A stretch of 44,075 nucleotides of DNA. Origin: Hyphococcus sp. GTDB lineage: Bacteria; Pseudomonadota; Alphaproteobacteria; Caulobacterales; Parvularculaceae. Under the pieces are notes generated by a model. That model saw only the letters and a list, made by a program, of their open reading frames with translations. It was not told where the DNA came from and ran no database searches. The translations under genes and the position numbers were made by a program. Of the stretch, positions 1 through 9,619 are shown one piece after another (position 1 is the stretch's first letter; the number at the start of each line of letters is the position of its first letter). The DNA lies in assembly GCA_013002535.1 (NCBI GenBank), contig JABDJK010000097.1, positions 1 to 44,075 on the forward strand, written 5' to 3'.

Positions 1-82
1 CGTCTGCAAATCCATGACTGGCCTCTTTGCGCTGCACCGCGCGCGAAGATGGCGTAGAAAGCGGCGCGTTACAAGCCTCGAC
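1..82. other. left edge, no gene seen
   Basis: This stretch lies downstream of the minus-strand TadG-like gene. I see no convincing reading frame, hairpin or terminator in it. It could be the end of a gene cut off by the window, but nothing supports that. Confidence 0.4.
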
Positions 83-1480
83 TTATTTCGTAAGGGCGAG
101 TTCGGTCAGGCTCTTGCCGATAGCGTCGAAGGCTTCCACAAGGCTTTGCGAATTTGATGCGTCGAAAAAATGGTCTCGCGACGTCGCACAATCCTCCAAC
201 AGAGTTTTGATTGATGTGTCCGACACCTCAAACGCAATTGTATAAAGTGTAATTCCGTCAGTTTTAACTTCGTCGCATGTTTCATCGACAATTCCGTTTG
301 CACCATTTCCGCCAGACGCGTTATGATACGGATAATCCGCTGATTTAGTGTTCGCTCCGTCAGTCATCAAGACCAATGCTTTAACAGCGCCGCTATCGTT
401 CATTTCCGCATAGGTAATGCCTTCGGAAAATGGGTCTATCGGTGACAATGCACGGTATCCCCACGTCAACCCAGCCGGAATATAAGTCCACGAACCTTGC
501 ACAGCCATCGCGGTCAGTTCAGCTTTCACCAAAGCCTTGTTAGTCGTAAGCGGCGTAATCTCGCGAGGGCACCAAGTATTCAAAAGACCCAACGCTTTAT
601 AGACAGCATAATCGCGATCTTTGACATCTAGCGGGTAATCTCGCGAACCCGCACAGCCATTCCATGTATAATTTACGGTTTTATCATCACAAACTTCGAC
701 GGGGTCGCCCCAGTCAGTATCGCACGTTGTTTTTTGACAACTCCAAGTTGAGGTCACGCCATCCCGCGTACTTGAACAGGTTTCAGTGGTTGTCACACAA
801 TTTGATTGCACTTTGTCTGGATATGTATTCCAGCAAACGTTGTTGGTTTCGGAATAGTCGTCGTCCACATCAAGCCATGGTTCATTGCGACGAGAAAGGC
901 CAAGATTTACATATTGTGAAAATGGCACAACAGCGACTTTCGTCGTGTTGTCGACGTCTTTCATTACCGTATCGACAAGGCCATTTGCCGCTGTTTTTAG
1001 TGTCGTCAGCTTTGCGCCGACCATGGAATAGGTATTATCCAAAACTAGCGCAATTTCGAGATTGCGCGGCGCCGAAATTTTCGCTGCAGATACGATGTTG
1101 ATCGGCGCCCATTCCTGACCCATGACGCCAAGCAACGTCGTTTTGATCCGGCCTTTGACTATTAGTTCGTAAGTTCCGTTGACGAGGTCTTCGACGAATT
1201 CAAATGAGTCAATAACCACGTTGCTGTCATCACCACCATTTGCGTCGAAATATTTGCGCGCCAAATCTTGTGCTTGCGCTTTGGTCAGCTGCCCATCGAG
1301 GGTTCTTGCACGAACTGCAGCCAACAATCCCGCGTCGGTGGCCTCCGTTAGCGTGGCGCGTCCATCGCCGATCCGCATCATATCAAAGCCAATACCGGCG
1401 CCGATCAATAGCGGGATCAACAACAAGCCAAACATCATGGCGATGTTGCCGTTTCGCGCGCGCAAAAATTTATTCAACAT
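83..1480 (-). CDS. TadG-like pilus assembly protein with VWA domain and Cys-rich insertion
   Basis: A 465-residue protein of the TadE/TadG type associated with Flp/Tad pilus assembly. Seen: an N-terminal motif ARNGNIAMMFGL followed by one hydrophobic segment (about residues 10-33), then a large extracytoplasmic part with a von Willebrand A fold. The metal-ion site reads D148-N-T-Y-S152 (DxTxS form). A Cys-rich insertion at about residues 205-276 carries C216, C228, C235, C248, C253, C264 and C276, with C304 just after. The tandem upstream paralogue has only the last two of these cysteines, so the insertion is specific to this copy. The ATG at 1480 follows a GGGGA stretch about 10 nt upstream. 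The gap to the upstream gene is 125 nt and holds a GCGTTAACGC palindrome at 1591-1600. Family knowledge: TadG proteins sit in the envelope and may help anchor the pilus. The role of the insertion is unknown. No other tad genes are in the window. Confidence 0.85.
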   Translation of the reverse strand: MLNKFLRARNGNIAMMFGLLLIPLLIGAGIGFDMMRIGDGRATLTEATDAGLLAAVRARTLDGQLTKAQAQDLARKYFDANGGDDSNVVIDSFEFVEDLVNGTYELIVKGRIKTTLLGVMGQEWAPINIVSAAKISAPRNLEIALVLDNTYSMVGAKLTTLKTAANGLVDTVMKDVDNTTKVAVVPFSQYVNLGLSRRNEPWLDVDDDYSETNNVCWNTYPDKVQSNCVTTTETCSSTRDGVTSTWSCQKTTCDTDWGDPVEVCDDKTVNYTWNGCAGSRDYPLDVKDRDYAVYKALGLLNTWCPREITPLTTNKALVKAELTAMAVQGSWTYIPAGLTWGYRALSPIDPFSEGITYAEMNDSGAVKALVLMTDGANTKSADYPYHNASGGNGANGIVDETCDEVKTDGITLYTIAFEVSDTSIKTLLEDCATSRDHFFDASNSQSLVEAFDAIGKSLTELALTK

Positions 1481-1605
1481 TAACGGGTCCCCGAAGCTCT
1501 CGTTCTTGTTTGCCGGATTGAGCTTTCGCAGTCGTTAAAACCGCCGTCGTTTCGGATAAATCGGCGTGATTGGATACGAATTATTCTTTTGCGTTAACGC
1601 CGTGT

Positions 1606-2832
1606 TTATTTTGAGAGCACGATACCCTGAATGCTTGTTGCGATAGACACGAACGCACCATTCAAATCCGCTGCGTTTTCCGCTTTAAAATAGTGACCGG
1701 GAGTTGTTGCGCAGTCTTCCAGTAATTGCCGCACCAGCGGGTCAGTGATGTCGAACGCAATAGAATATACGACAATCTTGTCAGCCTTGATCCCGTCACA
1801 AAGTTCACGGGTCAATTGATTTGCATCAATAATGTTCGAGTTTTTATGGGTCGGATAGTCCGGCGATTTCGTATTTTTCCCGTCGGTCAATACAATTAGC
1901 GCCTTCATGCCATTGCGCTGCGCGATGTACGCATTGGACTCGCCTTGATCGAACGGCTCGCCATCACTGATCGCGCGCCAACCCCAGGCCAGCCCCGCTG
2001 GAATATAAGTCCAGCCGGCTCCTTTCATCGCATCAATAGCGGCTTTGATATCATCTTCCTGGTCAGTCATTGCAAGAATATCGTTCGGGCAAGGCGCGCC
2101 GTTGAGGCCAGGAATTTGATTGTTCAGATAATCCGAATCTATTGTGTTCGCTGGGTAAGCGCGCGATCCAACGCATCCTTTGAAGGCGTTGCCTTGTGTC
2201 GGCGCGTCTAGCCATGCGGCGCCCTCCTTATCGGCGCCAACGCTGACATATTGCGCAAATGGCACCAACCCAATTTTCACCTCTGCGTTTACGTGTGACA
2301 GCAATGTCTCCGTCAAACCTTTAGCTGCTACCTTCAGGTTTTTTAGCTTCTGGTTTGAATTCATGGAACCGGTATTGTCCAGCGCCATTACGATTTCCAG
2401 AAACGGCGGCTTGCCAAGTTTGGCTTCCGTGGCAATGCCAATGTCGAATGACCCTTTTTCGGTCGGCGCCATTAAAAGCGACTTTATGTTGGCATTGTAA
2501 TCGAGGATATAGGCGCTTTTTTCCGCGTCCCAGCGAATATTGAAATCGCTGATAGTGACGCTGTCGTCATTCTCGAGATTGGCATCGAAAAAGCGCCGAG
2601 CGAGTTGATTGAATTCCGCGTCCGTCATTTGCGGGTCCGCCATCTTCTTCCGAACAGCGGCGATCAATGCAGCATCAGCCGATTCCTGCAAATCCGCTTT
2701 CATCGAGCCGACACGCTGAAAATCGACCGCCGCGCCTGCGCCCGCCAGCAATACGAAAATCACCAGACCAAACATCATGGCGACATTGCCGTCGCGCGAA
2801 TGTTTGAATGCTTTAATAACTGCCTCGATCAT
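1606..2832 (-). CDS. TadG-like pilus assembly protein with VWA domain
   Basis: A 408-residue paralogue of the downstream TadG-like protein. The N-terminal SRDGNVAMMFGL motif and single membrane segment (about residues 13-37) are followed by a VWA-type domain with the metal site D152-N-T-G-S156. The ATG at 2832 is preferred. The frame stays open to 2985, but the extra residues cross a very AT-rich stretch (2909-2941) that looks like a promoter, and the TadG-family N-terminus aligns with the downstream start. A GAGAGG stretch lies about 12 nt upstream of that ATG. It is probably cotranscribed with the gene at 83-1480. Two adjacent VWA-bearing TadG paralogues suggest a duplicated adhesin or anchor function, which is inference. 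Confidence 0.85.
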   Translation of the reverse strand: MIEAVIKAFKHSRDGNVAMMFGLVIFVLLAGAGAAVDFQRVGSMKADLQESADAALIAAVRKKMADPQMTDAEFNQLARRFFDANLENDDSVTISDFNIRWDAEKSAYILDYNANIKSLLMAPTEKGSFDIGIATEAKLGKPPFLEIVMALDNTGSMNSNQKLKNLKVAAKGLTETLLSHVNAEVKIGLVPFAQYVSVGADKEGAAWLDAPTQGNAFKGCVGSRAYPANTIDSDYLNNQIPGLNGAPCPNDILAMTDQEDDIKAAIDAMKGAGWTYIPAGLAWGWRAISDGEPFDQGESNAYIAQRNGMKALIVLTDGKNTKSPDYPTHKNSNIIDANQLTRELCDGIKADKIVVYSIAFDITDPLVRQLLEDCATTPGHYFKAENAADLNGAFVSIATSIQGIVLSK

Positions 2833-3102
2833 GCCCGAAGCCTCTCGAAAAAAATGCTCAACTGCGCGTATTATTCCAACAATGACCTTACCCGGCCCTG
2901 AATAAACAAAGTTAATATCAAATTTTTTTAAAATTTTAGGAAAGTCAGCCGGTTTACCGCAGATTTCGCTCGGCTGGCCCCGCAAACCTTGCGAATTTGC
3001 CGCAAACAGGGGAAGACGCGGATGGGGAAGTTAACCAGTTTTTCGCCAAACGCTGGAAGCGCCAGCATGTGAATACTCGGCGAGAATTACAGGAGGGATT
3101 TT
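2833..3102. promoter_or_regulatory. divergent promoter region between TadG-like and M13 peptidase genes
   Basis: This 270-nt region separates diverging genes. Positions 2909-2941 are strikingly AT-rich (runs of T and A around TTTTTTTAAAA), as expected for promoter DNA of the minus-strand TadG-like pair. No operator sequence is recognised. Confidence 0.45.
3091..3096 (+). promoter_or_regulatory. Shine-Dalgarno fixing a GTG start
   Basis: AGGAGG with a 6-nt spacer to the GTG at 3103. This strong site decides that the M13 peptidase begins with GTG, directly followed by the lipoprotein signal peptide. Confidence 0.85.
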
Positions 3103-5193
3103 GTGAAAAATTTTCTTATGTGCGGCGTCGCCGCGTTTGCGCTTTTATCTTGCGGCGAAAAGGCGTCCGACGCGCCGGATACCGAAATCAGCGAAGTTCA
3201 GAATACTGCCAGCACAGATACAGCATCTGCCGCCGGCGGATCGCCGGAACTCGGCGATTGGGGCGTCGAAGTCGCAAACATCGACGATAGCGTTGACCCG
3301 GGCGATGATTTTTACAGATACGCCAGCGGCAAGTGGCTCGACACATTCGAAATCCCCGAAGAATTTTCAAGCTACGGATCGTTCACGGTATTGTTTGAAC
3401 GCTCTGAAGAACAAGTCCGCAAAATTATTGAGGACGCCGCCGCTGGCCGAAACCCCGCCGGCTCGGTCGAGCAAAAGATCGGCGACTTTTTCGCGAGCTA
3501 CACAGATGTCGATGCGATCAACGAAAAAGGCCTGGCGCCGATTGCCGACGACCTTTCCTATATTGACAGTCTTGAAAACCATGAAGACGTCGCGCGCGCA
3601 ATGGCCCGCGCAGACCTGGCGCTGAATTCGTTCTTCGGCGCCTGGGTCGATATCGATTCCAAGCAAACGGACCGATACATTGTCTATCTCACGCAATCCG
3701 GTCTCGGCATGCCGAACCGCGATTATTATCTCGAAGACAAGTTCGCCAATGAACGAGAAAAATACAAAGACTATATCGCCGAGATTTTAACGCTGGCCGA
3801 AACCCCTGACGCCGAAGCCAAGGCTGCAGGAATTTACGCTGTAGAGGAAGCAATGGCGCAGGTTCACTGGGAACCGGCAAAACGCCGAAATCGCGACCTC
3901 ACATACAATCTTAAAACAAAAGAGGAGTTGATCGAATTTGCGCCTGGTGTTCCCTGGGCGGCAATGCTCGACGAAGCCGGCGTGCCGGCGCAGAATGAAT
4001 TCGTAGTCCGCGAGGATGACGCCCTTCAATCGCTGGCGCAGATCTTTGCCGATACGCCGGTTGCCGTGTGGCGCGACTATATGCGTTTTCATTTGTTGAG
4101 CTCCAACGCAGCAGTGTTGCCAACCGAATTTGACGATGCAAACTTCGCTTTCTTCGGCACAGAATTGCGCGGCACGCCCAAAAAACGCGAACGCTGGAAG
4201 CGCGGCGTCGCTGCGGTCAACGGCGCACTCGGCGAGGCTGTCGGTAAAGTCTATGTCGATCGTCACTTCCCGGCGGATTCGAAAACCAAGATGGACGCGC
4301 TTGTCGCTAATCTGCGGCGCGCCCTCGATGAACGGCTCGATACGCTCGCCTGGATGAGCGACGTTACAAAGGTCGCCGCGCACGAGAAACTCGAAAAGTT
4401 CACGCCAAAAATCGGATATCCGGAAAAATGGGAAGACTATTCAGACTTTGATGTGGTTCGCGGCGACGCATACGGCAATGCGAAAAGCGCAAATGCCTTT
4501 GGTTGGGAAGACCAGATTTCAAAACTTGGTCAGCCTATCGACCGGACTGAATGGTTTATGAACCCGCAGCGGGTCAACGCTTACTACAGCCCGAACCGCA
4601 ACGAGATTGTGTTTCCGGCGGCGATTTTGCAGGCGCCGTTCTTTGATCCAAACGCTGACCCAGCCGTAAACTATGGCGGCATTGGCGCGGTGATCGGCCA
4701 TGAGATCGGACACGGCTTTGATGACCAGGGTCGCAAGTCAGACGGCGACGGAATGCTGCGCGACTGGTGGACCGGCGAAGATGCGGCGGCGTTTCAAGAA
4801 CTCGCTGATGCGCTTGGCGCACAATACGCGTCCTATGAACCCATCGAAGGTTTCCCGCTCGATCCTAATCTCACCATGGGCGAAAACATCGGCGACGTCG
4901 GCGGCCTGGCGATGGCGTACCACGCCTACAAACTTTCGTTGAACGGCGAAAAAGCGCCGGTGATCGACGGGTACACCGGCGACCAGCGGTTCTTACTCGC
5001 ATGGGCCCAAGTCTGGAAACGTCAGGTGCGCGAAGAAGCGCTTAAAAACCAGATTGCCCGCGGCCCACATTCGCCGGCCCGCTATCGCGTCAATGGCGTC
5101 GTCCGAAACATGGACGTCTGGTATGACGCGTTCAACATCAGCGAAGATGATGAGCTGTATTTGGCGCCCGAAGATCGCGTGCAGATCTGGTAG
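3103..5193 (+). CDS. M13 family zinc metallopeptidase, lipoprotein
   Basis: A 696-residue neprilysin/PepO-type endopeptidase, expected to cleave short peptides outside the cytoplasm. Seen: a lipoprotein signal peptide with lipobox LLSC (Cys about residue 17); zinc motif H533-E-I-G-H537; third ligand E594 in ENIGDVGG with D598; and the substrate-binding NAYY motif shortly before the active site. Length is normal for M13. The N-terminal M13 domain spans about residues 55-430 and the catalytic domain about 480-696. The GTG start is set by the AGGAGG at 3091. The gene is monocistronic, ending in a rho-independent terminator at 5218-5247. Lipidation implies attachment to the outer or inner membrane facing the periplasm. 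The specific substrate is unknown. Confidence 0.95.
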   Translation: MKNFLMCGVAAFALLSCGEKASDAPDTEISEVQNTASTDTASAAGGSPELGDWGVEVANIDDSVDPGDDFYRYASGKWLDTFEIPEEFSSYGSFTVLFERSEEQVRKIIEDAAAGRNPAGSVEQKIGDFFASYTDVDAINEKGLAPIADDLSYIDSLENHEDVARAMARADLALNSFFGAWVDIDSKQTDRYIVYLTQSGLGMPNRDYYLEDKFANEREKYKDYIAEILTLAETPDAEAKAAGIYAVEEAMAQVHWEPAKRRNRDLTYNLKTKEELIEFAPGVPWAAMLDEAGVPAQNEFVVREDDALQSLAQIFADTPVAVWRDYMRFHLLSSNAAVLPTEFDDANFAFFGTELRGTPKKRERWKRGVAAVNGALGEAVGKVYVDRHFPADSKTKMDALVANLRRALDERLDTLAWMSDVTKVAAHEKLEKFTPKIGYPEKWEDYSDFDVVRGDAYGNAKSANAFGWEDQISKLGQPIDRTEWFMNPQRVNAYYSPNRNEIVFPAAILQAPFFDPNADPAVNYGGIGAVIGHEIGHGFDDQGRKSDGDGMLRDWWTGEDAAAFQELADALGAQYASYEPIEGFPLDPNLTMGENIGDVGGLAMAYHAYKLSLNGEKAPVIDGYTGDQRFLLAWAQVWKRQVREEALKNQIARGPHSPARYRVNGVVRNMDVWYDAFNISEDDELYLAPEDRVQIW

Positions 5194-5217
5194 TCATCGC
5201 ATAGAATTGAGTTAGAG

Positions 5218-5247
5218 AACCCCGGGCAATTCGTTCGGGGTTTTTTT
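5218..5247 (+). terminator. rho-independent terminator of the M13 peptidase gene
   Basis: A 7-bp stem (AACCCCG at 5218-5224 pairing with CGGGGTT at 5236-5242) and an 11-nt loop, running into a T tract ending at 5247. It is oriented for the plus-strand gene. The other side of the stem has no T tract, so it does not obviously serve the converging gene. Confidence 0.85.
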
Positions 5248-5255
5248 AACGATCG

Positions 5256-5621
5256 TTACAATGGTCGGCAATCAATATTGCGCAGCGAATATTCGTCACC
5301 GGTTTTACGGCGCCGGACATAACAGCGCGACCCTTGCATGAAGATGTCGAACTGTTCGGGCGTCGCAAGACTACGGCCTTCATGATCGACGGGGCGCGGC
5401 GGCAAAACTGAAATTACCGGGGACGATGTCGGATCGCCAGCGCCAAAGTTTATCTGCGCCCGGCCCAACGCGTCCGCCAATACACTGCGAACATACTCCA
5501 TCGTATCGCTATCCGCAGATGCGAGCGTTGCGGGCGTCGCCTCCGCAGTGGTTTCGCATGAAACGACAAAGCCCGCTAAAGCTAACGAGGGCAGAATGTA
5601 CTTTACTCTCCGCAAAAGCAT
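5256..5621 (-). CDS. small hypothetical lipoprotein
   Basis: A 121-residue protein I do not recognise. It begins with a signal peptide ending in a lipobox (FVVSC, Cys about residue 22), then a low-complexity Thr/Ala/Ser stretch. The short C-terminal domain carries two cysteines (in RCYVRRR and NIDCRPL) that could pair. A GGGAG Shine-Dalgarno lies inside the end of the upstream gene, and the gap to that S41 peptidase gene is only 12 nt, so the two are almost certainly cotranscribed. It may be an accessory or partner of the S41 lipoprotein, which is inference from position only. Confidence 0.75.
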   Translation of the reverse strand: MLLRRVKYILPSLALAGFVVSCETTAEATPATLASADSDTMEYVRSVLADALGRAQINFGAGDPTSSPVISVLPPRPVDHEGRSLATPEQFDIFMQGSRCYVRRRKTGDEYSLRNIDCRPL

Positions 5622-5633
5622 CAGGTTTTCTCC

Positions 5634-7298
5634 CTATTCGATGCCGGTCATATCCCGATTGGTCTCAAAGATGTCGCCGGATGACGGCATACGCATTGCG
5701 GGTGTTGTTCCTGCGCTGACAGAGCTTACTGTGATGCCGGAGCTGCTCGATGCGGACGGTCCGGTCGGCGTTGGACAGGTTCCGCTATCGCGATATTGCA
5801 ATGCCGCTGCGAGCATTGCTTCGGTCTCATCGCCGAGTTCCGTTACAAGATCATCGTCGACCGCGCATCCCGGAACAAATACGCCAAAAGACGCGCTTGT
5901 GTTGGCGGGATGAAAACCATCAGCGTAATCGCCAAACCCTTTGTCGTTCACGCCCTGGAACTGGATCGTGTAATAGGTCTCGCCGCAATTGTCCTGCGGG
6001 AAAAACCCGAAGGGTTTTCCGCACGTCGCGCTGCCAATTAAAATCACTTCGACATCAATACCGCGCAAGGAATTTACGATGGATTCGCTGGCGCTGCAGG
6101 TATTCTCCGTTGCGAGAATAAATACCCGGCCAAGATCAAGCGACGGTAATGGGTCGCCATCGGGTACAGAAAATCCGACGCCAGTGTCTATGAACGGCAA
6201 TGGAGTGTTTGGGGCCCCTGTCACCGGATTAAAGGCGCCGGCGTCAGCATTGAATCGAAGCGCCTCATAAGTCTTGCCGCTTGTTTGCGAGGACCCAGCA
6301 ATCATAAACCCGAGTTGCGAGGCAACGGCTAGCAAACCGCCGCCATTATATCGAAGGTCAAGGATCAAATCCGAAACACCCGGCGTGTCCAGGCTTTCTA
6401 TGGCGTCGGCAATTTCCATTTCCGATGCAAAAGGCGACAGTGTATTTATTAAAACATACCCCACCGGTCCCGACGGCGTCGTAATAACCTTGGTCATATT
6501 AACAGGTTTTCTCGACAAGTTTGCCGATGTCAGCACGACAGTGCGCGGCGCAGCGCCCGGATCTTCAACAACGAAACTGTGCATTTCGCCAGCTGTGCGC
6601 GGAAACAACCCGTCATTCAATATTTCAACCTCGGCGGCGCTCGTTGCATTCACCAGATCAACGCCGTCAATTTCTAATATGCGTGCGCCCCGAACAAAAT
6701 TCGCAAGGCCCGCCACCTCCGTCGAGGCAGGCGTTCCCGGATCGGTATAGGCGATCCGATAGTCGCGCGGGACGGTTGTTGAGGCAACGATGTAGCGGGC
6801 GCCGTAATCTGCGGCCGGCGCGGAATTGCGCCGCGCCAGAAAGTCCGCGGTTGGTTCGCTGAAGTGGAAATCATCTTTCGGCTTGCCTGACGCGGTTGTC
6901 TGCTCTGTTTTCAATAGTTCAAAATACGCTACGCGATCATTGAAATCCGCAGGGTTTCGATCCGTGACTTCATCATTCCAAAGATAGGTCTCATTCGTCC
7001 ATGACCGAAGCCAGAAATTCTCGATCGTTGTCGATCCTAAACGGTCTGGAAATGGATTGCCGTCAATATCGACGCCCGATCGCGGCGCCGCGCATTGGTC
7101 CTTGAAGGTTGCGGACGACGCGTAAACGCCGGGCGTCCATGTCGGCCCGGAGGGCGGCGGTGTTGTCGGCGCAGGCGCGGGAACAGACGCCGGCGCTCGC
7201 GGCGCAGACGAACTGCTGCCACCGCACGCTGCGATCAACAAACTAAGCACCGTAAGAATCGGCGCAACGGCGCATCGTCCAATATGGTTAAGTTTCAT
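5634..7298 (-). CDS. S41 family (C-terminal processing type) serine peptidase, lipoprotein
   Basis: A 554-residue peptidase of the CtpA/tail-specific family. Seen: a lipoprotein signal peptide (LIAAC lipobox), then a Ser/Pro/Ala-rich linker. A PDZ-like segment (ILEIDGVDLVNA) precedes the S41 core with DLRYNGGG. The catalytic Ser402 lies in CSASE, and the likely general-base Lys428 lies in TCGKPFG, 26 residues later. The ATG at 7298 is chosen because the signal peptide starts there and GAAGAAGG lies about 12 nt upstream. The frame is open 90 codons further, but that part overlaps the diverging cobT and looks non-coding. It is cotranscribed with the small lipoprotein at 5256-5621. The likely role is periplasmic proteolysis; the substrate is unknown. 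Confidence 0.92.
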   Translation of the reverse strand: MKLNHIGRCAVAPILTVLSLLIAACGGSSSSAPRAPASVPAPAPTTPPPSGPTWTPGVYASSATFKDQCAAPRSGVDIDGNPFPDRLGSTTIENFWLRSWTNETYLWNDEVTDRNPADFNDRVAYFELLKTEQTTASGKPKDDFHFSEPTADFLARRNSAPAADYGARYIVASTTVPRDYRIAYTDPGTPASTEVAGLANFVRGARILEIDGVDLVNATSAAEVEILNDGLFPRTAGEMHSFVVEDPGAAPRTVVLTSANLSRKPVNMTKVITTPSGPVGYVLINTLSPFASEMEIADAIESLDTPGVSDLILDLRYNGGGLLAVASQLGFMIAGSSQTSGKTYEALRFNADAGAFNPVTGAPNTPLPFIDTGVGFSVPDGDPLPSLDLGRVFILATENTCSASESIVNSLRGIDVEVILIGSATCGKPFGFFPQDNCGETYYTIQFQGVNDKGFGDYADGFHPANTSASFGVFVPGCAVDDDLVTELGDETEAMLAAALQYRDSGTCPTPTGPSASSSSGITVSSVSAGTTPAMRMPSSGDIFETNRDMTGIE

Positions 7299-7448
7299 CG
7301 CGGCTACACAACCTTCTTCAAAACCGCTCTCCCCTTTTAGATAGGTAATTGTTTGCGCCGTCAGGGTGATAGTCAAGAGCGCTGAAACCAAGCTCTTTCC
7401 TGCGATTTCGTCTTGGGATTTGGCCCGCGCGCGATTATGGTCCCGGCC

Positions 7449-9302
7449 ATGACGCCGAAAGAACGCATCCGCGAGGCCTTTAAACGCGCCCTCCTCCACA
7501 CAACGCGTGCGCTCTCTGCGCAGCACGACGTGGAGGTTGCATTCGGCGGCGAGCATGCTTTCGTACAAGGCAAGTCCGCACGCATTCCCCTGCCCGCGCG
7601 CCAGCTTGACAAACAGGCTTCCGCAATCGCGCGGGGCGAAGGCGACGCGGCCGCATTACGGCTTGCACACCATGACCCTGCAGAACACGACGCTCATGCG
7701 CCGCGCGGCGCCGAAGCCCGCGCGATTTTTACAGCGCTGGAAAATGCGCGCTGCGAAGCGATTGGCGCACGGGCGCTGAAGGGCGTCGGCGATAATCTCG
7801 CGGCGTCTCTCGATAAGGTCATCGGCGAGAAGGGCTATGACCGACTGAGTTCCAACGATGAATCGCCGGTGCCGGATGTTGCAGCATTACTGTTACGCGA
7901 ACGATTGACTGGACGCACCCCGCCGCCGGCGGCGAAGAAAATCATAGCCGACTGGCGCGAAGATCTTGAGGCGCGCGCCGGCGCATCCCTAGACGCAATG
8001 GCGGCGGCCGCCGACCTCGCCGATCAGGCTGCGTTCGCAACGCTTGCGCGCGATTTCATCCGCGATCTGGAACTGGATGACGATGATCGCGGCGATCAAG
8101 AAGAGAGCGAAGAAAATTCCGAGGGCGACGATCAGGACGATTCAAAAGACGACAATTCGGACGCTGATGATGACGACGCCGAAGACCAAATGCCCGAAGA
8201 TGTCGGCGACGGCGCCGCCAATGAGGGCGACGCCGACATGTCCGAACAGGACTCTGAAGGCTCACTGGAGGAAGACGACGACGGCGCATCAGAGAATGCA
8301 AAGATATCTTCCATGCAGCAAAAGTTTGAGGGCGACACGGGCGAGACCTACAGCGCCTACACAACCGAGTTCGATGAGATCTCCGAAGCGGCGGAGTTGT
8401 GCGACCCGGAAGAATTGCAACGGCTGAGACGCTCCCTCGACCGACAAATGGAAAACCTGCACAGCGTTGTCTCGCGCCTCGCCAACAAACTGCAGCGCAA
8501 ATTGCTTGCGCAGCAAAACCGCAGCTGGATGTTTGATCTTGATGAGGGCGTTCTAGACGCGGCGCGCCTCGCCCGCGTTGTCGCCGATCCGATGCAGCCC
8601 CTCTCCTACAAAATGGAACAAGATCAGGAATTCCGCGATACTGTTGTGACGCTGCTCATTGATAATTCGGGTTCGATGCGCGGGCGCCCGATCACTATCG
8701 CTGCGATCTGCGCCGATATTCTAGCGCGCACGCTGGAGCGCTGCGGCGTCAAAGTCGAAATTCTCGGCTTTACGACGCGCGCCTGGAAAGGCGGCTCGGC
8801 GCGGGAGAAATGGGTCGAGGATGGACGCCCGGCAAAACCGGGACGCCTCAATGATCTGCGCCACGTCATCTACAAGCCGGCGGACGCGCCATGGCGGCGC
8901 GCTCGCACCGCGCTCGGCCTGATGATGAAGGAAGGCCTCCTTAAAGAGAACATCGACGGCGAAGCAGTGATGTGGGCCCACAACCGCCTTCTCGGCCGGC
9001 CGGAAACGCGGCGCATCCTCATGGTGATTTCCGACGGCGCCCCCGTTGACGATACGACATCGTCAGCAAACGGCGGCGCGTATCTGGAGCGGCATCTTCG
9101 CGAAGTCATTGACTATGTGGAAACGAAATCACCGGTTGAATTGCTCGCCATCGGCATCGGCCACGATGTTACGCGCTATTACCGCCGCGCCCTGACAATC
9201 GTAGATGTTGACCAACTCGGCGGCGCCATTATCGACAAGCTAGCGGAGCTGTTTGATGAAAATACTCCGTCGGAAAAGGGGCGCAGGGGTAGAGCGGCTT
9301 AG
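7449..9302 (+). CDS. cobT: cobaltochelatase subunit CobT (VWA domain)
   Basis: A 617-residue CobT. With CobN and the AAA+ subunit CobS it inserts cobalt into hydrogenobyrinic acid a,c-diamide in aerobic cobalamin synthesis. Seen: the N-terminal CobT domain; a very acidic low-complexity linker (about residues 207-283, mostly Asp/Glu/Ser); and a C-terminal VWA domain with an intact metal site D405-N-S-G-S409. Length matches the family. The ATG at 7449 ([15 protein letters not shown]) is preferred by similarity. An ATG at 7437 and a TTG at 7413 are in frame, and none has a clear Shine-Dalgarno. cobS, often nearby in alphaproteobacteria, is not in the window, so the partner must lie elsewhere or the CobT is an orphan. 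Confidence 0.9.
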   Translation: MTPKERIREAFKRALLHTTRALSAQHDVEVAFGGEHAFVQGKSARIPLPARQLDKQASAIARGEGDAAALRLAHHDPAEHDAHAPRGAEARAIFTALENARCEAIGARALKGVGDNLAASLDKVIGEKGYDRLSSNDESPVPDVAALLLRERLTGRTPPPAAKKIIADWREDLEARAGASLDAMAAAADLADQAAFATLARDFIRDLELDDDDRGDQEESEENSEGDDQDDSKDDNSDADDDDAEDQMPEDVGDGAANEGDADMSEQDSEGSLEEDDDGASENAKISSMQQKFEGDTGETYSAYTTEFDEISEAAELCDPEELQRLRRSLDRQMENLHSVVSRLANKLQRKLLAQQNRSWMFDLDEGVLDAARLARVVADPMQPLSYKMEQDQEFRDTVVTLLIDNSGSMRGRPITIAAICADILARTLERCGVKVEILGFTTRAWKGGSAREKWVEDGRPAKPGRLNDLRHVIYKPADAPWRRARTALGLMMKEGLLKENIDGEAVMWAHNRLLGRPETRRILMVISDGAPVDDTTSSANGGAYLERHLREVIDYVETKSPVELLAIGIGHDVTRYYRRALTIVDVDQLGGAIIDKLAELFDENTPSEKGRRGRAA

Positions 9303-9331
9303 GCTTCAGTCTCTTAATTTCGATTGAAGCC
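9302..9331 (+). other. hairpin after cobT
   Basis: GGCTTCA (9302-9308) pairs with TGAAGCC (9325-9331) right at the cobT stop codon. No T tract follows, so it is at best a weak terminator or 3'-end stabiliser. Confidence 0.35.
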
Positions 9332-9421
9332 CTAAATATTCAATGCAGTGAAGTCGCTCGCCATAGCAATAATCGGCGTATATAATGAATTCGGAGATAG
9401 CACCATTGCACTGCGCATTTT

Positions 9422-9619
9422 TCATCGCAACACCACCCTCCTCCGGTGATATTTAACATCGGATCTGACAATGATTTCGTTTTCACGCATCCCCTGCAAT
9501 GTTACCCAATAGTCACCTTCATCTTCAATCCACAATACAAATTGATCCTTCGGCACATTTCTCTTCATGCCAGCGATAACGGCTTCGGCAATTAGTCTCT
9601 TCGTGCGCTCATCCGGCAC
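9422..9619 (-). CDS. small hypothetical protein, doubtful
   Basis: A 65-codon frame with a GTG start and no clear Shine-Dalgarno. The protein is charged, with Trp residues and an alternating beta-like pattern (QFVLWIEDEGDYWVTLQG), and reads more like real protein than a random frame. I do not recognise it. The frame stays open 10 codons upstream of the GTG, to a stop at 9650-9652, without an ATG. A second short frame starting with ATG at 9663 overlaps it in another phase. Either this is a remnant whose true N-terminus was lost by a frameshift, or it is chance. It sits alone in an AT-richer intergenic stretch. Confidence 0.35.
   Translation of the reverse strand: MPDERTKRLIAEAVIAGMKRNVPKDQFVLWIEDEGDYWVTLQGMRENEIIVRSDVKYHRRRVVLR

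Noticed and set aside
664-1101. 145-codon plus-strand frame inside the first TadG-like gene
   Set aside because: Antisense shadow with no ribosome-binding site and basic, irregular composition.
2833-2985. N-terminal extension of the second TadG-like gene to 2985
   Set aside because: It crosses a very AT-rich promoter-like stretch and adds residues foreign to the family; the ATG at 2832 fits the TadG motif.
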